This document shows positions 9,553 to 19,239 of a stretch of DNA of 64,000 nucleotides, one piece after another (within the stretch, counting starts at the first letter, position 1; the number at the start of each line of letters is the position of its first letter). The notes beneath the pieces are model-generated. The model worked only from the letters and a program-made list of their open reading frames with translations, searched no databases and was not told where the DNA came from. Origin of the DNA: Candidatus Thorarchaeota archaeon (GTDB taxonomy: Archaea > Asgardarchaeota > Thorarchaeia > Thorarchaeales > Thorarchaeaceae); assembly GCA_029855935.1 (NCBI GenBank), contig JAGSHN010000023.1, positions 62,001 to 126,000 of the forward strand. Reading direction: 5' to 3'. The position numbers and the translations under genes were made by a program.

Positions 9553-11373
9553 TCACTCACGCCTGAGAAAAATGACTCCAACCGCCACAACGACGACGAC
9601 TGCTCCTACAGCAAATCCCATGGTGAGTAGGTTGACATCCATCAACGGGGTCGTGTAGTTTCCTGATGTATGATTTGTCGCTCCGGATGTCGTCGTAGTG
9701 CTGATGCTGGTGTTGGGAAGATTCTCTGGCTGAAGGTAGTAGTGTGGATTCCGTACCAGTGCTATGTAGTCACCTGCAACATACTTTGAAACCATATAGG
9801 GTCCTGATGTCACGAGATCACCCGAGGGCCCAGGGACCGGGTCCCAGAGGTCGATCTTGTCAGGATTGTACTTGTCAAGCGTTGCCTTCGGAAGAATGGG
9901 GGCATTACCTGCATACCAAAGATGGAAGAAGCTTCTGCTGTTGAAGACGACCTTCACGGTCTCGTTCGAGATCACCTCTGCCCTGTCCAGATCATTCAGG
10001 TGCAGATTGGTGGTGAACCAACTATCAGCGATGAAATTGAAAGACGCTGCCACATCCTGTGTTGTCACGGGGCTTCCATCCGTCCACACCGAGTCATTGC
10101 GAATAGTGAAGACAATAGCCATCTCACCAGGGGAGAGTGAAGGGTCTGCACCGGGCAGCTGAAACGCCCAGCTCGTGGCAAGCCCCGCATGGACCTCCAT
10201 GGCATCATCGATCATGAGGAGCCGGTCCCAGATCAGATTGTTGACAACTCCACTCTGCCCCTTTGACGACTCAATTGGGTTGAACGAGAATATGTCGTTG
10301 GCAATCGCTATGTCCAAGTTGTCGGTGTCACTCGCGGTGCTCTCGAAGTATGAATGCAGAAGACTCCAGCGTGACGTGAGACCTTCTCCAGCATGAGAAC
10401 TCAGCCCTCCGACATCATTACGGTATGCATGGTTGAAGTAGTTAGTGTAGAGGGGAATGATGGGGCATTGTTCAAACAGTATCTGCTGCAACTCAGCGGC
10501 ATAGGTCGCAGCGTCCGTTTCAGATAGTGTTGCCTTTAGGAGCGCTGCCTTAGAGTCAAAGGTCGCGTTTGAGAACTGACCAGTCGCCAGGTTGTTCGCA
10601 AATCCATCACTCATGAACTCGCATAGAACCAATGGATCAAGCATGTCAAATGACTTTCCGAGAAAAGCAATCCCGTAGTCATGAGTCACAGATATCCGCG
10701 AGGACCAGTCCAATGCATACTCGAGTGTTGAGTGGATGCCCAGCGCATCCAGTTGTTGTTGAACGTGAGAGAGGATATTGTGGGTAAGAGAACCAGAGGT
10801 ATCTGCAGAGATTATCTCAATTGAGAAGGCAGTACCGTTCGGAGCCTCTCTGTAGCCGTCGCTGTTGGTATCGACAAACCCGGCAGAGTCAAGAAGCGAT
10901 GCAGCAGCAGCCAAGTCGGCATCATAGTAAGTCCGAGCGAAGGTTCCTTCTGCAGTAAATGGATTGCCGACAGGGAGCACCGCATCGACTGGGTCCGCGC
11001 CCCAACTGAACATGTCTGCAATCATAGTCTTATTGACAGCAAGAGCAATCGCTCTTCTTAGTGCAGGATAGTTGAGCGGCCATGCCTTGCAGTTTAGAGT
11101 CAAGTATCCATATCCATTTCTCGGAACACCCACTACACTCACTTCCGAACTGGACGTGAGCGACGGATATTGGTCGGAGAGTCTGTCATAGATCAGATCA
11201 ATGCTTCCGTCAAGAATGGCGTTGACACGATTGTTCTCGTTTGAGATCACATGGAATACAAACCCACTAACGCCATCTGAGTCAGCGGGTGTAGCATGTA
11301 CCGATGCTGGTTGAAGGACAACCAAATTGAGCAGTATTAGCGTGGCTAGAAAGAATATCATTTGCCTTCCCAT
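9553..11373 (-). CDS. ABC transporter family-5 (peptide-type) substrate-binding protein
   Basis: This is an extracellular binding lipoprotein-like protein of the SBP_bac_5 family, which captures oligopeptides, nickel complexes or sugars for an ABC importer. ATG 11373 was chosen because GGAGGA lies eight bases upstream and a signal sequence (MIFFLATLILLNLVVLQPAS) follows. Typical family motifs include YGYLTLNC, LRRAIALAVNK and VWTDGSPVTTQDVAASFNFI. The C-terminus has a Thr/Ser/Asn-rich linker and one transmembrane anchor (GFAVGAVVVVVAVGVIFLRRE), common in archaeal binding proteins. The two halves of the binding fold appear in unusual order: the strand containing WTDGSPVTTQDV sits in the second half, which suggests circular permutation or that the N-terminal portion of a longer tandem was lost. 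No permease or ATPase gene is adjacent. Confidence 0.85.
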   Translation of the reverse strand: MGRQMIFFLATLILLNLVVLQPASVHATPADSDGVSGFVFHVISNENNRVNAILDGSIDLIYDRLSDQYPSLTSSSEVSVVGVPRNGYGYLTLNCKAWPLNYPALRRAIALAVNKTMIADMFSWGADPVDAVLPVGNPFTAEGTFARTYYDADLAAAASLLDSAGFVDTNSDGYREAPNGTAFSIEIISADTSGSLTHNILSHVQQQLDALGIHSTLEYALDWSSRISVTHDYGIAFLGKSFDMLDPLVLCEFMSDGFANNLATGQFSNATFDSKAALLKATLSETDAATYAAELQQILFEQCPIIPLYTNYFNHAYRNDVGGLSSHAGEGLTSRWSLLHSYFESTASDTDNLDIAIANDIFSFNPIESSKGQSGVVNNLIWDRLLMIDDAMEVHAGLATSWAFQLPGADPSLSPGEMAIVFTIRNDSVWTDGSPVTTQDVAASFNFIADSWFTTNLHLNDLDRAEVISNETVKVVFNSRSFFHLWYAGNAPILPKATLDKYNPDKIDLWDPVPGPSGDLVTSGPYMVSKYVAGDYIALVRNPHYYLQPENLPNTSISTTTTSGATNHTSGNYTTPLMDVNLLTMGFAVGAVVVVVAVGVIFLRRE

Positions 11374-11498
11374 AACTACATCCTCCGACTGTAGTTTGTT
11401 ACAATCCACTAAAATACCTTCTCAAGAGTTGGAGTAGAACAATGCCAATCCACACTGACCGGAGGAACTTAACATCAAGAACGAGTTGCGTTAGCCAA

Positions 11499-14400
11499 CT
11501 ACTTACTACTTTGAAACTTGTACCCGCTCAATCGAGCCACCAGATGAACCCAAGCGTGCCTTAGACTGTTCCCGCTCCCCAAACAAGAGTCATGTGTTGA
11601 ACTAAGTGACTCCCTCGACGGGGGCAAACAGAAACAGTATCCCGAAGTGCTCAATGAGATGATATCTAGTCGAGCAGTGTCCGCGAAATCCTTCCCCGGC
11701 TCGACGCCGTTCGCGTCGCCCAAGGAAAGGGACAAGTCGAGTGCCCCGGCTACGGGACAGAAAGATCTCAAACTCATGTTTTTGCACACCGGAGTTGCGC
11801 GGTCACAATCTGTGGTCTCTTTGCTCCGCTCCAGACCCATAGTTATCACTTGGACTTGCCCTTGACTTCTCATCAGCAGACTCCATCGCTCTGCATTCCC
11901 ACTTCGTAGGTGATCCTTCAGTCTGATCATGAAGTGATTCCAAGGCGAGTCCGTTGACTTATCACTTCTACCCGTCACTAGGACAACTCTTTCAACCATG
12001 GGTCCCAGTTCCAGCCTTGAGCCTTGGGATTCCCAAGCGAACTGAATCATGCTTCGCGGAATGTCCTTGTTACAGGGGGTTATCGATATGTTCAAGATGC
12101 TACGGCCGAACGATGTTTCGTAGAAGTCATCACTACTGGCCTCTCTTGAAACGCACCCTGCAAGACTATTGAGAACGTAGACAAGTGCCCCTGGTACGTC
12201 CTTTAGACAAACAGAAATGTAGGCGTAGGATTCGCCGGTGGTCACGACACTCGAGCCGGGCTTCTCAGCCCTTGCCCCTTCTGTCTCTTTCTGTTCTTGT
12301 GGCTTGTCGGGCTCTCCCCGACCGCTCAGGACGTCATGCAGCATTGCGAGTAGAGCCCCAATGTCCTGATCACAGCAACCGTACGAAACCCCGTGCGTCT
12401 TGGTCACGGAGAACGACTCGACTACATAGTTACGTTGCACTCTGACATTGCACACATCCTTTTGTGATTCGAAGTCTCGTGCTATTGGGCAATGAAGTCG
12501 CCCTGTTAGGGCAGTGTCCTTTTTATCCTCGCTACCGGAATGCGATTCAAGCCTGAGCCGTTCTGGAAGTTCGTCATGAACCACAAGCTTGCCATGGAAA
12601 GCAAATGCAGACACAAAGGATGCCGCCATGGCTGGACGAATGAAAACGTAAGGGATGATGTTGGTCTTGGTCTTCTTCCTCCTCATGAACTCGGCAAGCA
12701 ATTTGCGGCATTCGTTTGCCTCAGCTTCCTCTTCAGCCAAGATGACGAGCCGCAATGGGCTTTTCGTTTTGCGTTTGAAATGCTCAATCGCAACAATCAG
12801 CCAGTTCAATATTCCAAGAGTGTGAAACTCGTCTCCTGAAATCACTATTGCCTTTAGTTTGCTAAATATCTGTTTGTACAGGGCGATATTGGGTGTTCCC
12901 CTATACACACACATTCTCTTTTCCTTATGAGAGTACCGAGACTTCTCTGCACCAAGGGAGTCTCGGAAGTGAAAGGTAACATATCCTGATGAAATGGATG
13001 GGTCGCATATGTGATCCCTGTTCGGCGACAGTAATCTAATATCGCGTGATCGTATCATGAAGATATTCGATTTGTTCAAGACGCAATTAAACTTCTGTGC
13101 CGCAATAGTTTCAAAGAGATAGAATGCTCGTCTGGTCGACCCGCCGATGATCAAGATTTTCATGTTTTCGGGTTTCTTGGACTCGGTCCAACCAACCAAG
13201 GCGAGCGAACCAACAAAAGAGCTCATGGTTCGTTCCAGATACAGTGGTATGGCATGATACGTACCAGTGGCAACTTCAGTTCCTGAATCGTTCATCTTTT
13301 CAAAATTGATACTGTGCACGACGCGATACACACGAGAAGAATCTGTGATGGCTATTACAACAGGCCAGGGATAGGTTCCTTTGCTCGAAGCCCTCTTCGA
13401 CCATATGTTCCTTAGTTCCTTCATCATTGGAAAGACTATCGCCAGCTCCGGTGAGGTATGAACAATCACTCGTGCATATCTGACTGCTCGACGAACTACG
13501 CTACGGTTCTGAATGCTCTCGACGATAGTTGGTACAAGTAGAAGCATTCTCTCCTGATCGCTAAGGAGTATTTCGGTCACGCCATACTTCCCTAGTTGAG
13601 GGTGGGTCCCAACAAAACTCACTTCTTCTTCGTTGTCATCAATGAAGACCATTCCTTCGAGGAGATACGTGCTGATGTCTCGTCTCTGCTGCGCTGGAGG
13701 TATTCGCCGTAGGGAGATTCCCACCTGGTTGCACCCGACAATGCGATATCCGTAATCAATTGCACGCCGCCTCGCTAAGGGCAGAGCCTCATACAGACCC
13801 TCACGAATTATGTGAATCGCGAACTGTTTTGCAATACTGCCGCCGCCCAGAACCAGATAACTATACGTTGATGAGATCAAGTTATTCAACGTGAGTTTGC
13901 CCAAGTAATTGTCCATCTCTTCAGACATTTCAAATGCGGAATAGACGATACCATAGAACGGTATTGAAATCCCAAGGTCAATGACCAACAGGACCGATGG
14001 TTTGACCACAAGACTCCGTATCACCTCATCCTCTTGGAACAGCAATAGTAGGGCAAGAAAGAAGATCTTCGTTACAAATGCAAAGGTGAGAGTCGTTATC
14101 TCACGCAAATGATTGTGGACGAGCACTGCGACGCCAAAGACCGAATTAGTGCCCCTAAGCATGAAGTATACAGCAAGAAACGTCAAGAGAATGCTAGTAG
14201 CGGTCAGTGTCGAAGACACTAGGAACAGAGCACGAAGATAGGTGCTTATGACATCAACTGAAAGAATCTCTTGACTCAATCTCCAGAGAATCTCAAAGCC
14301 AACTGCACCCGTGGAAACAACCACGCCTGCACTGAACAAGAATCCACTATTGAAACGATGCCGTCCAGTGAGTGAGAATAGTGAAAAGAGAGAGTCCCTG

Positions 14401-15371
14401 TAGCTCTTCGGCAGGTCCTCTTCCATCGAGAGAGTACCAAGCATGCGTGGCGAGATCTGACGCGGGAGCCCTAGGCTTGACCAGACACAGATGCATGCAC
14501 ACCAGTTGATTGTCAGCACAGCGGTTGCATCAAGAACCATCTTGGGATAATTGGTCAGCTGCGTGATGCCCCATTCAAAGTTAGTGATGACCTGGAATAT
14601 TGCAAGATAGGTCATCAAAGAGAATATGAAAACCACTCCGAGAAATATGTAAGGTAGACCAGCACTAGTGAGTTCCTCTTCCATACGATACTTTCGCCAG
14701 AATATGGCAAGCAATAGTGTTGATACGAATACTGGCAATAAGTATATGAATCCGTTCTGCGCTATGAAATAGGCCTGCTCGCCGAATAGTAGGGCGACTA
14801 TGTCATCAAGGAACTTGCTTCTGAGGCTACATATCGTAGTGCCCATCAAGAGGACAAAGAACACTCCGGTGACCAGTTGCCCACCGAATGAGCCTGATGT
14901 CGGTGTGAATGAATAGCTCCCATTGTCCTCCGGGATGGGAGCCTCATTGTGATCTTTAGATGATGAAACACGTGAAACCCTTCGAACGAACTTGGCAAAC
15001 TTGTTACGCAGGAATCGAACTGGTCCCGAGAATGAAATGCCGTACCTGAGAGACGAAACTACCAGTACGATAACCGTTCCAGATGCAGCAGTTAGAACAA
15101 TTCCCCATGTTATATCAAACCCCATCAAAGAGAATATGTCATCTGAAAAGGTGCGATACAGTGGGTCCCCAATCGTACTAGCCCAGTACCATTTGAGCAC
15201 AGCTCCTAGCGTGAAGAAAATGACTGGGAACGTCATAAATGCCGCACGGGTATTCCAATCGCCCAACTCCACCAGCTCAAGAAGACCTGTGCAGATGAGA
15301 TGTTCGGTGCGGAATAAATGTATTTTCTGCACCAATTGATGAATGCGAGAGGCACATAACAGCGATTGCAA
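11499..15371 (-). CDS. Very large multipass membrane protein with cytoplasmic nucleotide-binding-like domain
   Basis: I do not recognise this 1290-residue protein. About ten transmembrane helices occupy roughly residues 40-500 (for example YIFLGVVFIFSLMTYLAIF and IFFLALLLLFQ). They are followed by a Rossmann-like start, YLVLGGGSIAKQFAIHI, and a second strand-turn, MKILIIGGSTRRAFYLFETI, like the RCK/TrkA-N domains of ion channels and transporters. The last 300 residues, rich in Ser and Lys, have no clear features beyond a possible ligand-binding ACT-like stretch (AYISVCLKDVPGALVYVLNS). The N-terminus is uncertain: TTG 15371 is the longest, and a start near MTFPVIFF is possible. It may be a gated ion transport protein, but that is inference. 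Confidence 0.65.
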   Translation of the reverse strand: MQSLLCASRIHQLVQKIHLFRTEHLICTGLLELVELGDWNTRAAFMTFPVIFFTLGAVLKWYWASTIGDPLYRTFSDDIFSLMGFDITWGIVLTAASGTVIVLVVSSLRYGISFSGPVRFLRNKFAKFVRRVSRVSSSKDHNEAPIPEDNGSYSFTPTSGSFGGQLVTGVFFVLLMGTTICSLRSKFLDDIVALLFGEQAYFIAQNGFIYLLPVFVSTLLLAIFWRKYRMEEELTSAGLPYIFLGVVFIFSLMTYLAIFQVITNFEWGITQLTNYPKMVLDATAVLTINWCACICVWSSLGLPRQISPRMLGTLSMEEDLPKSYRDSLFSLFSLTGRHRFNSGFLFSAGVVVSTGAVGFEILWRLSQEILSVDVISTYLRALFLVSSTLTATSILLTFLAVYFMLRGTNSVFGVAVLVHNHLREITTLTFAFVTKIFFLALLLLFQEDEVIRSLVVKPSVLLVIDLGISIPFYGIVYSAFEMSEEMDNYLGKLTLNNLISSTYSYLVLGGGSIAKQFAIHIIREGLYEALPLARRRAIDYGYRIVGCNQVGISLRRIPPAQQRRDISTYLLEGMVFIDDNEEEVSFVGTHPQLGKYGVTEILLSDQERMLLLVPTIVESIQNRSVVRRAVRYARVIVHTSPELAIVFPMMKELRNIWSKRASSKGTYPWPVVIAITDSSRVYRVVHSINFEKMNDSGTEVATGTYHAIPLYLERTMSSFVGSLALVGWTESKKPENMKILIIGGSTRRAFYLFETIAAQKFNCVLNKSNIFMIRSRDIRLLSPNRDHICDPSISSGYVTFHFRDSLGAEKSRYSHKEKRMCVYRGTPNIALYKQIFSKLKAIVISGDEFHTLGILNWLIVAIEHFKRKTKSPLRLVILAEEEAEANECRKLLAEFMRRKKTKTNIIPYVFIRPAMAASFVSAFAFHGKLVVHDELPERLRLESHSGSEDKKDTALTGRLHCPIARDFESQKDVCNVRVQRNYVVESFSVTKTHGVSYGCCDQDIGALLAMLHDVLSGRGEPDKPQEQKETEGARAEKPGSSVVTTGESYAYISVCLKDVPGALVYVLNSLAGCVSREASSDDFYETSFGRSILNISITPCNKDIPRSMIQFAWESQGSRLELGPMVERVVLVTGRSDKSTDSPWNHFMIRLKDHLRSGNAERWSLLMRSQGQVQVITMGLERSKETTDCDRATPVCKNMSLRSFCPVAGALDLSLSLGDANGVEPGKDFADTARLDIISLSTSGYCFCLPPSRESLSSTHDSCLGSGNSLRHAWVHLVARLSGYKFQSSK

Positions 15372-15542
15372 CCCATTGAATGTTCGCGTGAGAATGTGGA
15401 TTTGATCAAAGATGCGGAGCGATCAACCGCATGTCAATTGACAAAAGAGATGCATGAGTGAGGACTCAGATCAGAGATGTGAAGTGGTGTGTTGATTTGC
15501 GACAAACTAATGTTTCCTGTCCCGTGGTAGGGGCCACTCAAA

Positions 15543-15884
15543 CTACATGTCCGACTTCGTACGAAGATTCTCGGCAATCTTGTCGGAGACCGGGTCCCCG
15601 TAGCCGCGTTCCACCAACTCGGCCCGAGCCGCCTCGACGACGCCGGCTATGTCAAGCCCTGATAGGCAGGTGGTCTGGCAGTTGCGGCAGGTGGTACACT
15701 CGTACAGTCGTTCGGTCAACTCGCTCCAGTCAAGCCATCCCCGCAATAGAGCGAACAAGATGGTCATCTTGTCCTTAGCACTATTTGACTCAAGTGTGGT
15801 CTGCTTGTAGATTGGACAGTTACTCTGACACAGTCCGCAGCTCACGCACTCCATGATGATATGACGATAGTCTTCAAGGACCAT
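15543..15884 (-). pseudogene. Truncated GlcF/LutA-like 4Fe-4S subunit
   Basis: The start at ATG 15884 is supported by GGAGGT ten bases upstream. The product has the two cluster motifs of the iron-sulfur subunit of glycolate/lactate oxidases and heterodisulfide-reductase-like proteins: CVSCGLCQSNCP and CTTCRNCQTTC. Homologues continue with two cysteine-rich CCG domains for another 250-300 residues, but this frame stops after 113 residues and the following sequence shows no continuation. It follows the broken glcD gene in the same direction. It is best read as the 5' remnant of an operon that lost electron-transfer function, although a stand-alone ferredoxin-like protein cannot be excluded. Confidence 0.65.
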
Positions 15885-15975
15885 TTTCTTCTTACCTCCA
15901 AGCATCCTCGTCCGTGACGTATGCAGAGTGAATCGGTCGCGTGCCCTTGTCCCGCTCCTCCGTGTCAAGACCCAT

Positions 15976-17160
15976 CTACCTTGGGTTCAGGATTCCATGA
16001 GGGTCAAACAGTTCCTTTATCTTTCGATCAATCTCCAACTTTCTCGCGCCGATCGCTTGAGAGACGTACGGGTTCTTGACATAGCCAAACCCGTGTTCGG
16101 CGCTGACGACACCACCAATACTCAAGACATACTCGATGATCTCTTTCTCGGCAATCTTCACTGCACGCCAGTGTTCCTCGTTATCGGGGTCAATCAGCAC
16201 CGCGGGATGGATGATACCAATGCCAGTGTGACAGAAGACGGCGGCTATGATATTGTGGGACCGAATGATTCGGCCCATCTCTCGAATTGCCTCACTCTGT
16301 TTTGAGAGCGGAACACAGGGGTCAGCAGCTGCAAAGCCCACCTCACGGTAGCCAGGATAGATTCGTACGACTGCCACATCAATAGCCAGACGAGGAGCCC
16401 ATAGCGTGTCGATCATCTTCGGGTCACGGGCAATGATGACATCCTTCCCGCCATGCTTTCGAAGAATATCGGCCATGAGATTCGCTCGACGCTCCAGATC
16501 AGACTCGTCGTAGGCGTGAAGGTCTCCCACAAAGTTTGCCTCACACTCGGGGAATCCGAGGTCCATCACATCATTGATTGTCTTGACCGTGTAGCCATCG
16601 GTTGCCTCCAGAGTGGCAGCCTCAACTCCTGCCATAGTTATCCCGTGAGAGGCCTTGATCAGTTCATCCAAATCATCGAAGAATGCACCAACACTCGCCT
16701 CGTACTTCGGGCGTGGTATCAGATTCAGCGTTGCCTCAGTGATGATGCCCAGAGTTCCTTCCGAGCCCGAGAAGAGCGATGCCAGATTGTAGCCCATGTT
16801 GTACCTCGGAGCCCTTGTGCCAACACGTAGAATGGACCCATCAGCCAAGACCACCTCAAGTTCACGGATCCAAGGGCTCACACGACCGTACTTGTATCCG
16901 TGGTGTCCGTTCGAGTCTGATGCGATGATGCCCCCGATGCTCGCCGCATCATGACTTCCCACATCATTGAGGAAACATCAGTCCGTGGTCGGCAAGAGCC
17001 TTATCGAGGGTCTCGTACCGCACACCCGGTTGCACTACTACGAGAAGATCTTCCACGTTTATCTCCAGTATCTTGTTCATGTGGCTTGTGTCCAGGACAA
17101 TGCCACCTGAGACTGGCAACGATGATCCCTGAAAGGAGGCACCACCGCCTCGGGGTGCAG
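15976..17160 (-). pseudogene. GlcD-like FAD-linked oxidase, 5'-truncated and frameshifted
   Basis: The protein family oxidises glycolate or D-lactate with FAD. The intact C-terminal part runs from GSHDAASIGGIIASDSNG to HGFGYVKNP and ends FDPHGILNPR, the family's usual ending. Upstream, in another frame, lies the rest of the FAD-binding domain: PRGGGASFQGSSLPVSGG, IVLDTSHMNKILEIN and VVVQPGVRYETLDKAL to GLMFP. The two pieces join at about 16976 with a frame change, where NDVGSHDAA should follow FP. The first part of the domain, before PRGGG, is missing; a stop and the oppositely transcribed methyltransferase gene take its place near 17160. The gene is therefore broken twice. Confidence 0.8.
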
Positions 17161-17718
17161 AAAGTCAAGAAGAGTGGAGTCGGAGCGTTCCGCGAGTCGG
17201 ATGAGACAACGCCTCCTCTCGCACTCGCAGTGATAGTCATAACAACCCTGCTGGCATTCGTTCTGGTCTTCCTGATCTCGATTGCGTGGCTTGCTCCCGG
17301 TGTCTCGTCGGTATTGGTGCTGTTGATACCGCTCTTCGACCCGCCACTCTGGCTCTGGTCAGCGGGATTGGTAGTGCTTGAGATTGGAATCCTCCTTCAT
17401 CTCTGGTCGCGCGCGACGCGCAGAACCGACCTAGCCCTGTGGAGAGAGGGAGATGCCCGCGCCCTCGTCAGAAATGGCCCGTACGGAGTGGTCAGGCATC
17501 CGTCGTATCTATCGTACTGGCTGTGCTTCATCGGCCTGTCACTCCTGATCCCATCCGTAGTGACGGGACTGATGCTGCTCGGAATCCCAGGCTATTATCA
17601 GATAGCCGTTGCCGAGGAACAAGACCTGATTGCACGTTTCGGCGACGAGTATCTAACGTATGTGAATGGAACTGGCAGATTTCTTCCTCGCATCCGTACC
17701 AGAGGCCAAGTCATCTAG
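17155..17718 (+). CDS. Isoprenylcysteine carboxyl methyltransferase-like membrane protein
   Basis: This integral membrane methyltransferase-type protein has a hydrophobic N-terminus (LALAVIVITTLLAFVLVFLI) and three to four further helices. It has the ICMT/PEMT hallmark RNGPYGVVRHPSYLSYW, followed by a C-terminal EEQDLIARFGDEYLTY, where the conserved Glu and Arg contribute to the S-adenosylmethionine site. Family members methylate prenylcysteines, phospholipids or other membrane substrates. The substrate here is not evident. The start is unsure: GTG 17155 has AAAGGAGG 13 bases upstream, and the coding region begins inside the broken glcD, consistent with a rearrangement joining the two. Confidence 0.78.
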   Translation: MQKVKKSGVGAFRESDETTPPLALAVIVITTLLAFVLVFLISIAWLAPGVSSVLVLLIPLFDPPLWLWSAGLVVLEIGILLHLWSRATRRTDLALWREGDARALVRNGPYGVVRHPSYLSYWLCFIGLSLLIPSVVTGLMLLGIPGYYQIAVAEEQDLIARFGDEYLTYVNGTGRFLPRIRTRGQVI

Positions 17719-17900
17719 ACGGCTCTGATGGAGAGGCCACTCTGAGCGCGCGCAGGCAGTGGGTACCGGCCTCGCTATCAATGGCGCAGAATGGCCGATG
17801 TCGACTTGACATCAAGAGAGTCACAGTAAGGCTGTCGTCCAAGGAGAAGAGTCCGAATCTTCGGCAAATCACATACGGTGTCTACAAGAAGGCTTTTCTC

Positions 17901-19121
17901 ATGGTCGATACACCTAGACTGCAGGTCACCCAAATGAGAGCTATCAAGAATGCGACGATAGACTGCCCCGTGCTGGGACGAATTGGGAACGGGACGATTG
18001 TGTTTGACGAGTCGGGTATCCTTGATGTTGGGAGCGACGTTGAGATTCCCAAGGATGCCGAGGTCATAGACGCTGAGGGAAGGTTTGTAGTGCCGGGGTT
18101 CATCGACGCCCACACGCATCAGGGCCTCTTCGATGGCAGTATCGGTTGGGCCGGACAGGACGGGAACGAGTCAGTTAATCCGATCACTCCAGAACTGCGC
18201 GGGATAGACTCCTTCAATCCCTTCGAGCCATCGCTCAAGGAGGTTGTCAAGGGCGGTGTGACCTGTCTGAACACAGGTCCCGGCTCAGCAAATGTGATTG
18301 GCGGGCAGGCATTTGTGGTCAAACCCACTGGCTCGGGCATCATTGAGGACATGCTCGTGCTGGCACCGTCAGGACTGAAGGTCGCACTCGGCGAGAATCC
18401 CAAGAGGGTGCACGGAAACGAGAAGCGTTCTCCGGCCACACGGATGGCTGTGGCCGCACTGCTGAGAAAGACATTGACCGATGGGCAGAACTACCTGAAC
18501 GAGTGGACGGCCTACGGACAGAAGGCACGCGAGGCAAAGGAGAAGGGTGAGGCACCGCCCGCTCCGCCAAAGAAGGACATCGGCATGGAGGTCATTGCCA
18601 AGGTGCTCAAGGGAGAGATCCCACTGCACGCTCACGCCCACAGAGCAGATGACATCGCCACCGTGATAAGAATCGCAAGGGAGTTCAATGTCCGACTTGT
18701 GCTGATCCACTGCACCGAGGGACACAAGATTGCCGACTTCATTGCAAGGGCGGGTGTTCCCGCGGTGGTAGGACCAACAATGTTCTGGGTGAGCAAGCCA
18801 GAGACCCGTGAGAGATCCTTCGAGACAGTTGTCAAGCTCGTACGGGCTGGCGTGAAGGTCGCCCTGCAGACTGACTCGCTGACTCCGATGCTGCACTTTC
18901 AGCTTCTGCCTATGTACGCGATGAAGTATGGTCTGACCCGCGAAGAGGCATTCCGATGTGTCACAATCAACCCGGCTGAGATACTGGGTATCGAACACAG
19001 GGTCGGCTCCCTTGAGAGAGGGAAGGACGCGGACATCGTGGTATGGTCAGGCGACCCCTTCGACTTCTACAGCAGGCCCGAGATAGTGTTCATCAATGGA
19101 AAGCAGGTTGAGATTGAGTAG
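17901..19121 (+). CDS. Amidohydrolase, imidazolonepropionase-like
   Basis: This cytoplasmic metal-dependent hydrolase has the TIM-barrel amidohydrolase fold. Metal ligands are visible: HTH in PGFIDAHTHQG, His residues in HAHAHRADD and LIHCTEGH, and Asp in LQTDSLTP. The family-type C-terminus is GSLERGKDADIVVWSG, where the small beta-sandwich closes. A start at ATG 17934 (MRAIKNATIDCP) aligns with the usual first strand; ATG 17901 would add eleven residues. Relatives cleave amide or cyclic amide bonds, for example in histidine breakdown or peptide and hydantoin turnover, and no neighbour indicates the substrate. A proline-rich insertion (KGEAPPAPPKKD) lies mid-protein. Confidence 0.87.
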   Translation: MVDTPRLQVTQMRAIKNATIDCPVLGRIGNGTIVFDESGILDVGSDVEIPKDAEVIDAEGRFVVPGFIDAHTHQGLFDGSIGWAGQDGNESVNPITPELRGIDSFNPFEPSLKEVVKGGVTCLNTGPGSANVIGGQAFVVKPTGSGIIEDMLVLAPSGLKVALGENPKRVHGNEKRSPATRMAVAALLRKTLTDGQNYLNEWTAYGQKAREAKEKGEAPPAPPKKDIGMEVIAKVLKGEIPLHAHAHRADDIATVIRIAREFNVRLVLIHCTEGHKIADFIARAGVPAVVGPTMFWVSKPETRERSFETVVKLVRAGVKVALQTDSLTPMLHFQLLPMYAMKYGLTREEAFRCVTINPAEILGIEHRVGSLERGKDADIVVWSGDPFDFYSRPEIVFINGKQVEIE

Positions 19122-19239
19122 AGGTGAAGTGTGTACGAACGTGGTGTCCCCGGTCAATGCTCTATGCTGATTATCCAATATCAGGAACCTTCTCGCTGCA
19201 GGCCGGCAGCCACAATAGATGTATAGGACGGTGCGCACG

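Noticed and set aside
11499-15371. Potassium channel TrkA/Trk assignment of the large membrane protein
   Set aside because: Only short Rossmann-like runs match; no selectivity filter was seen and size is far larger.
16951-17154. Longer start of the ICMT-like protein
   Set aside because: This part is antisense to the glcD FAD domain and is not hydrophobic; the membrane protein most likely begins after it.
17439-17900. Longer start of the amidohydrolase
   Set aside because: The additional residues are out of frame with the ICMT-like gene and look like antisense or shadow sequence.
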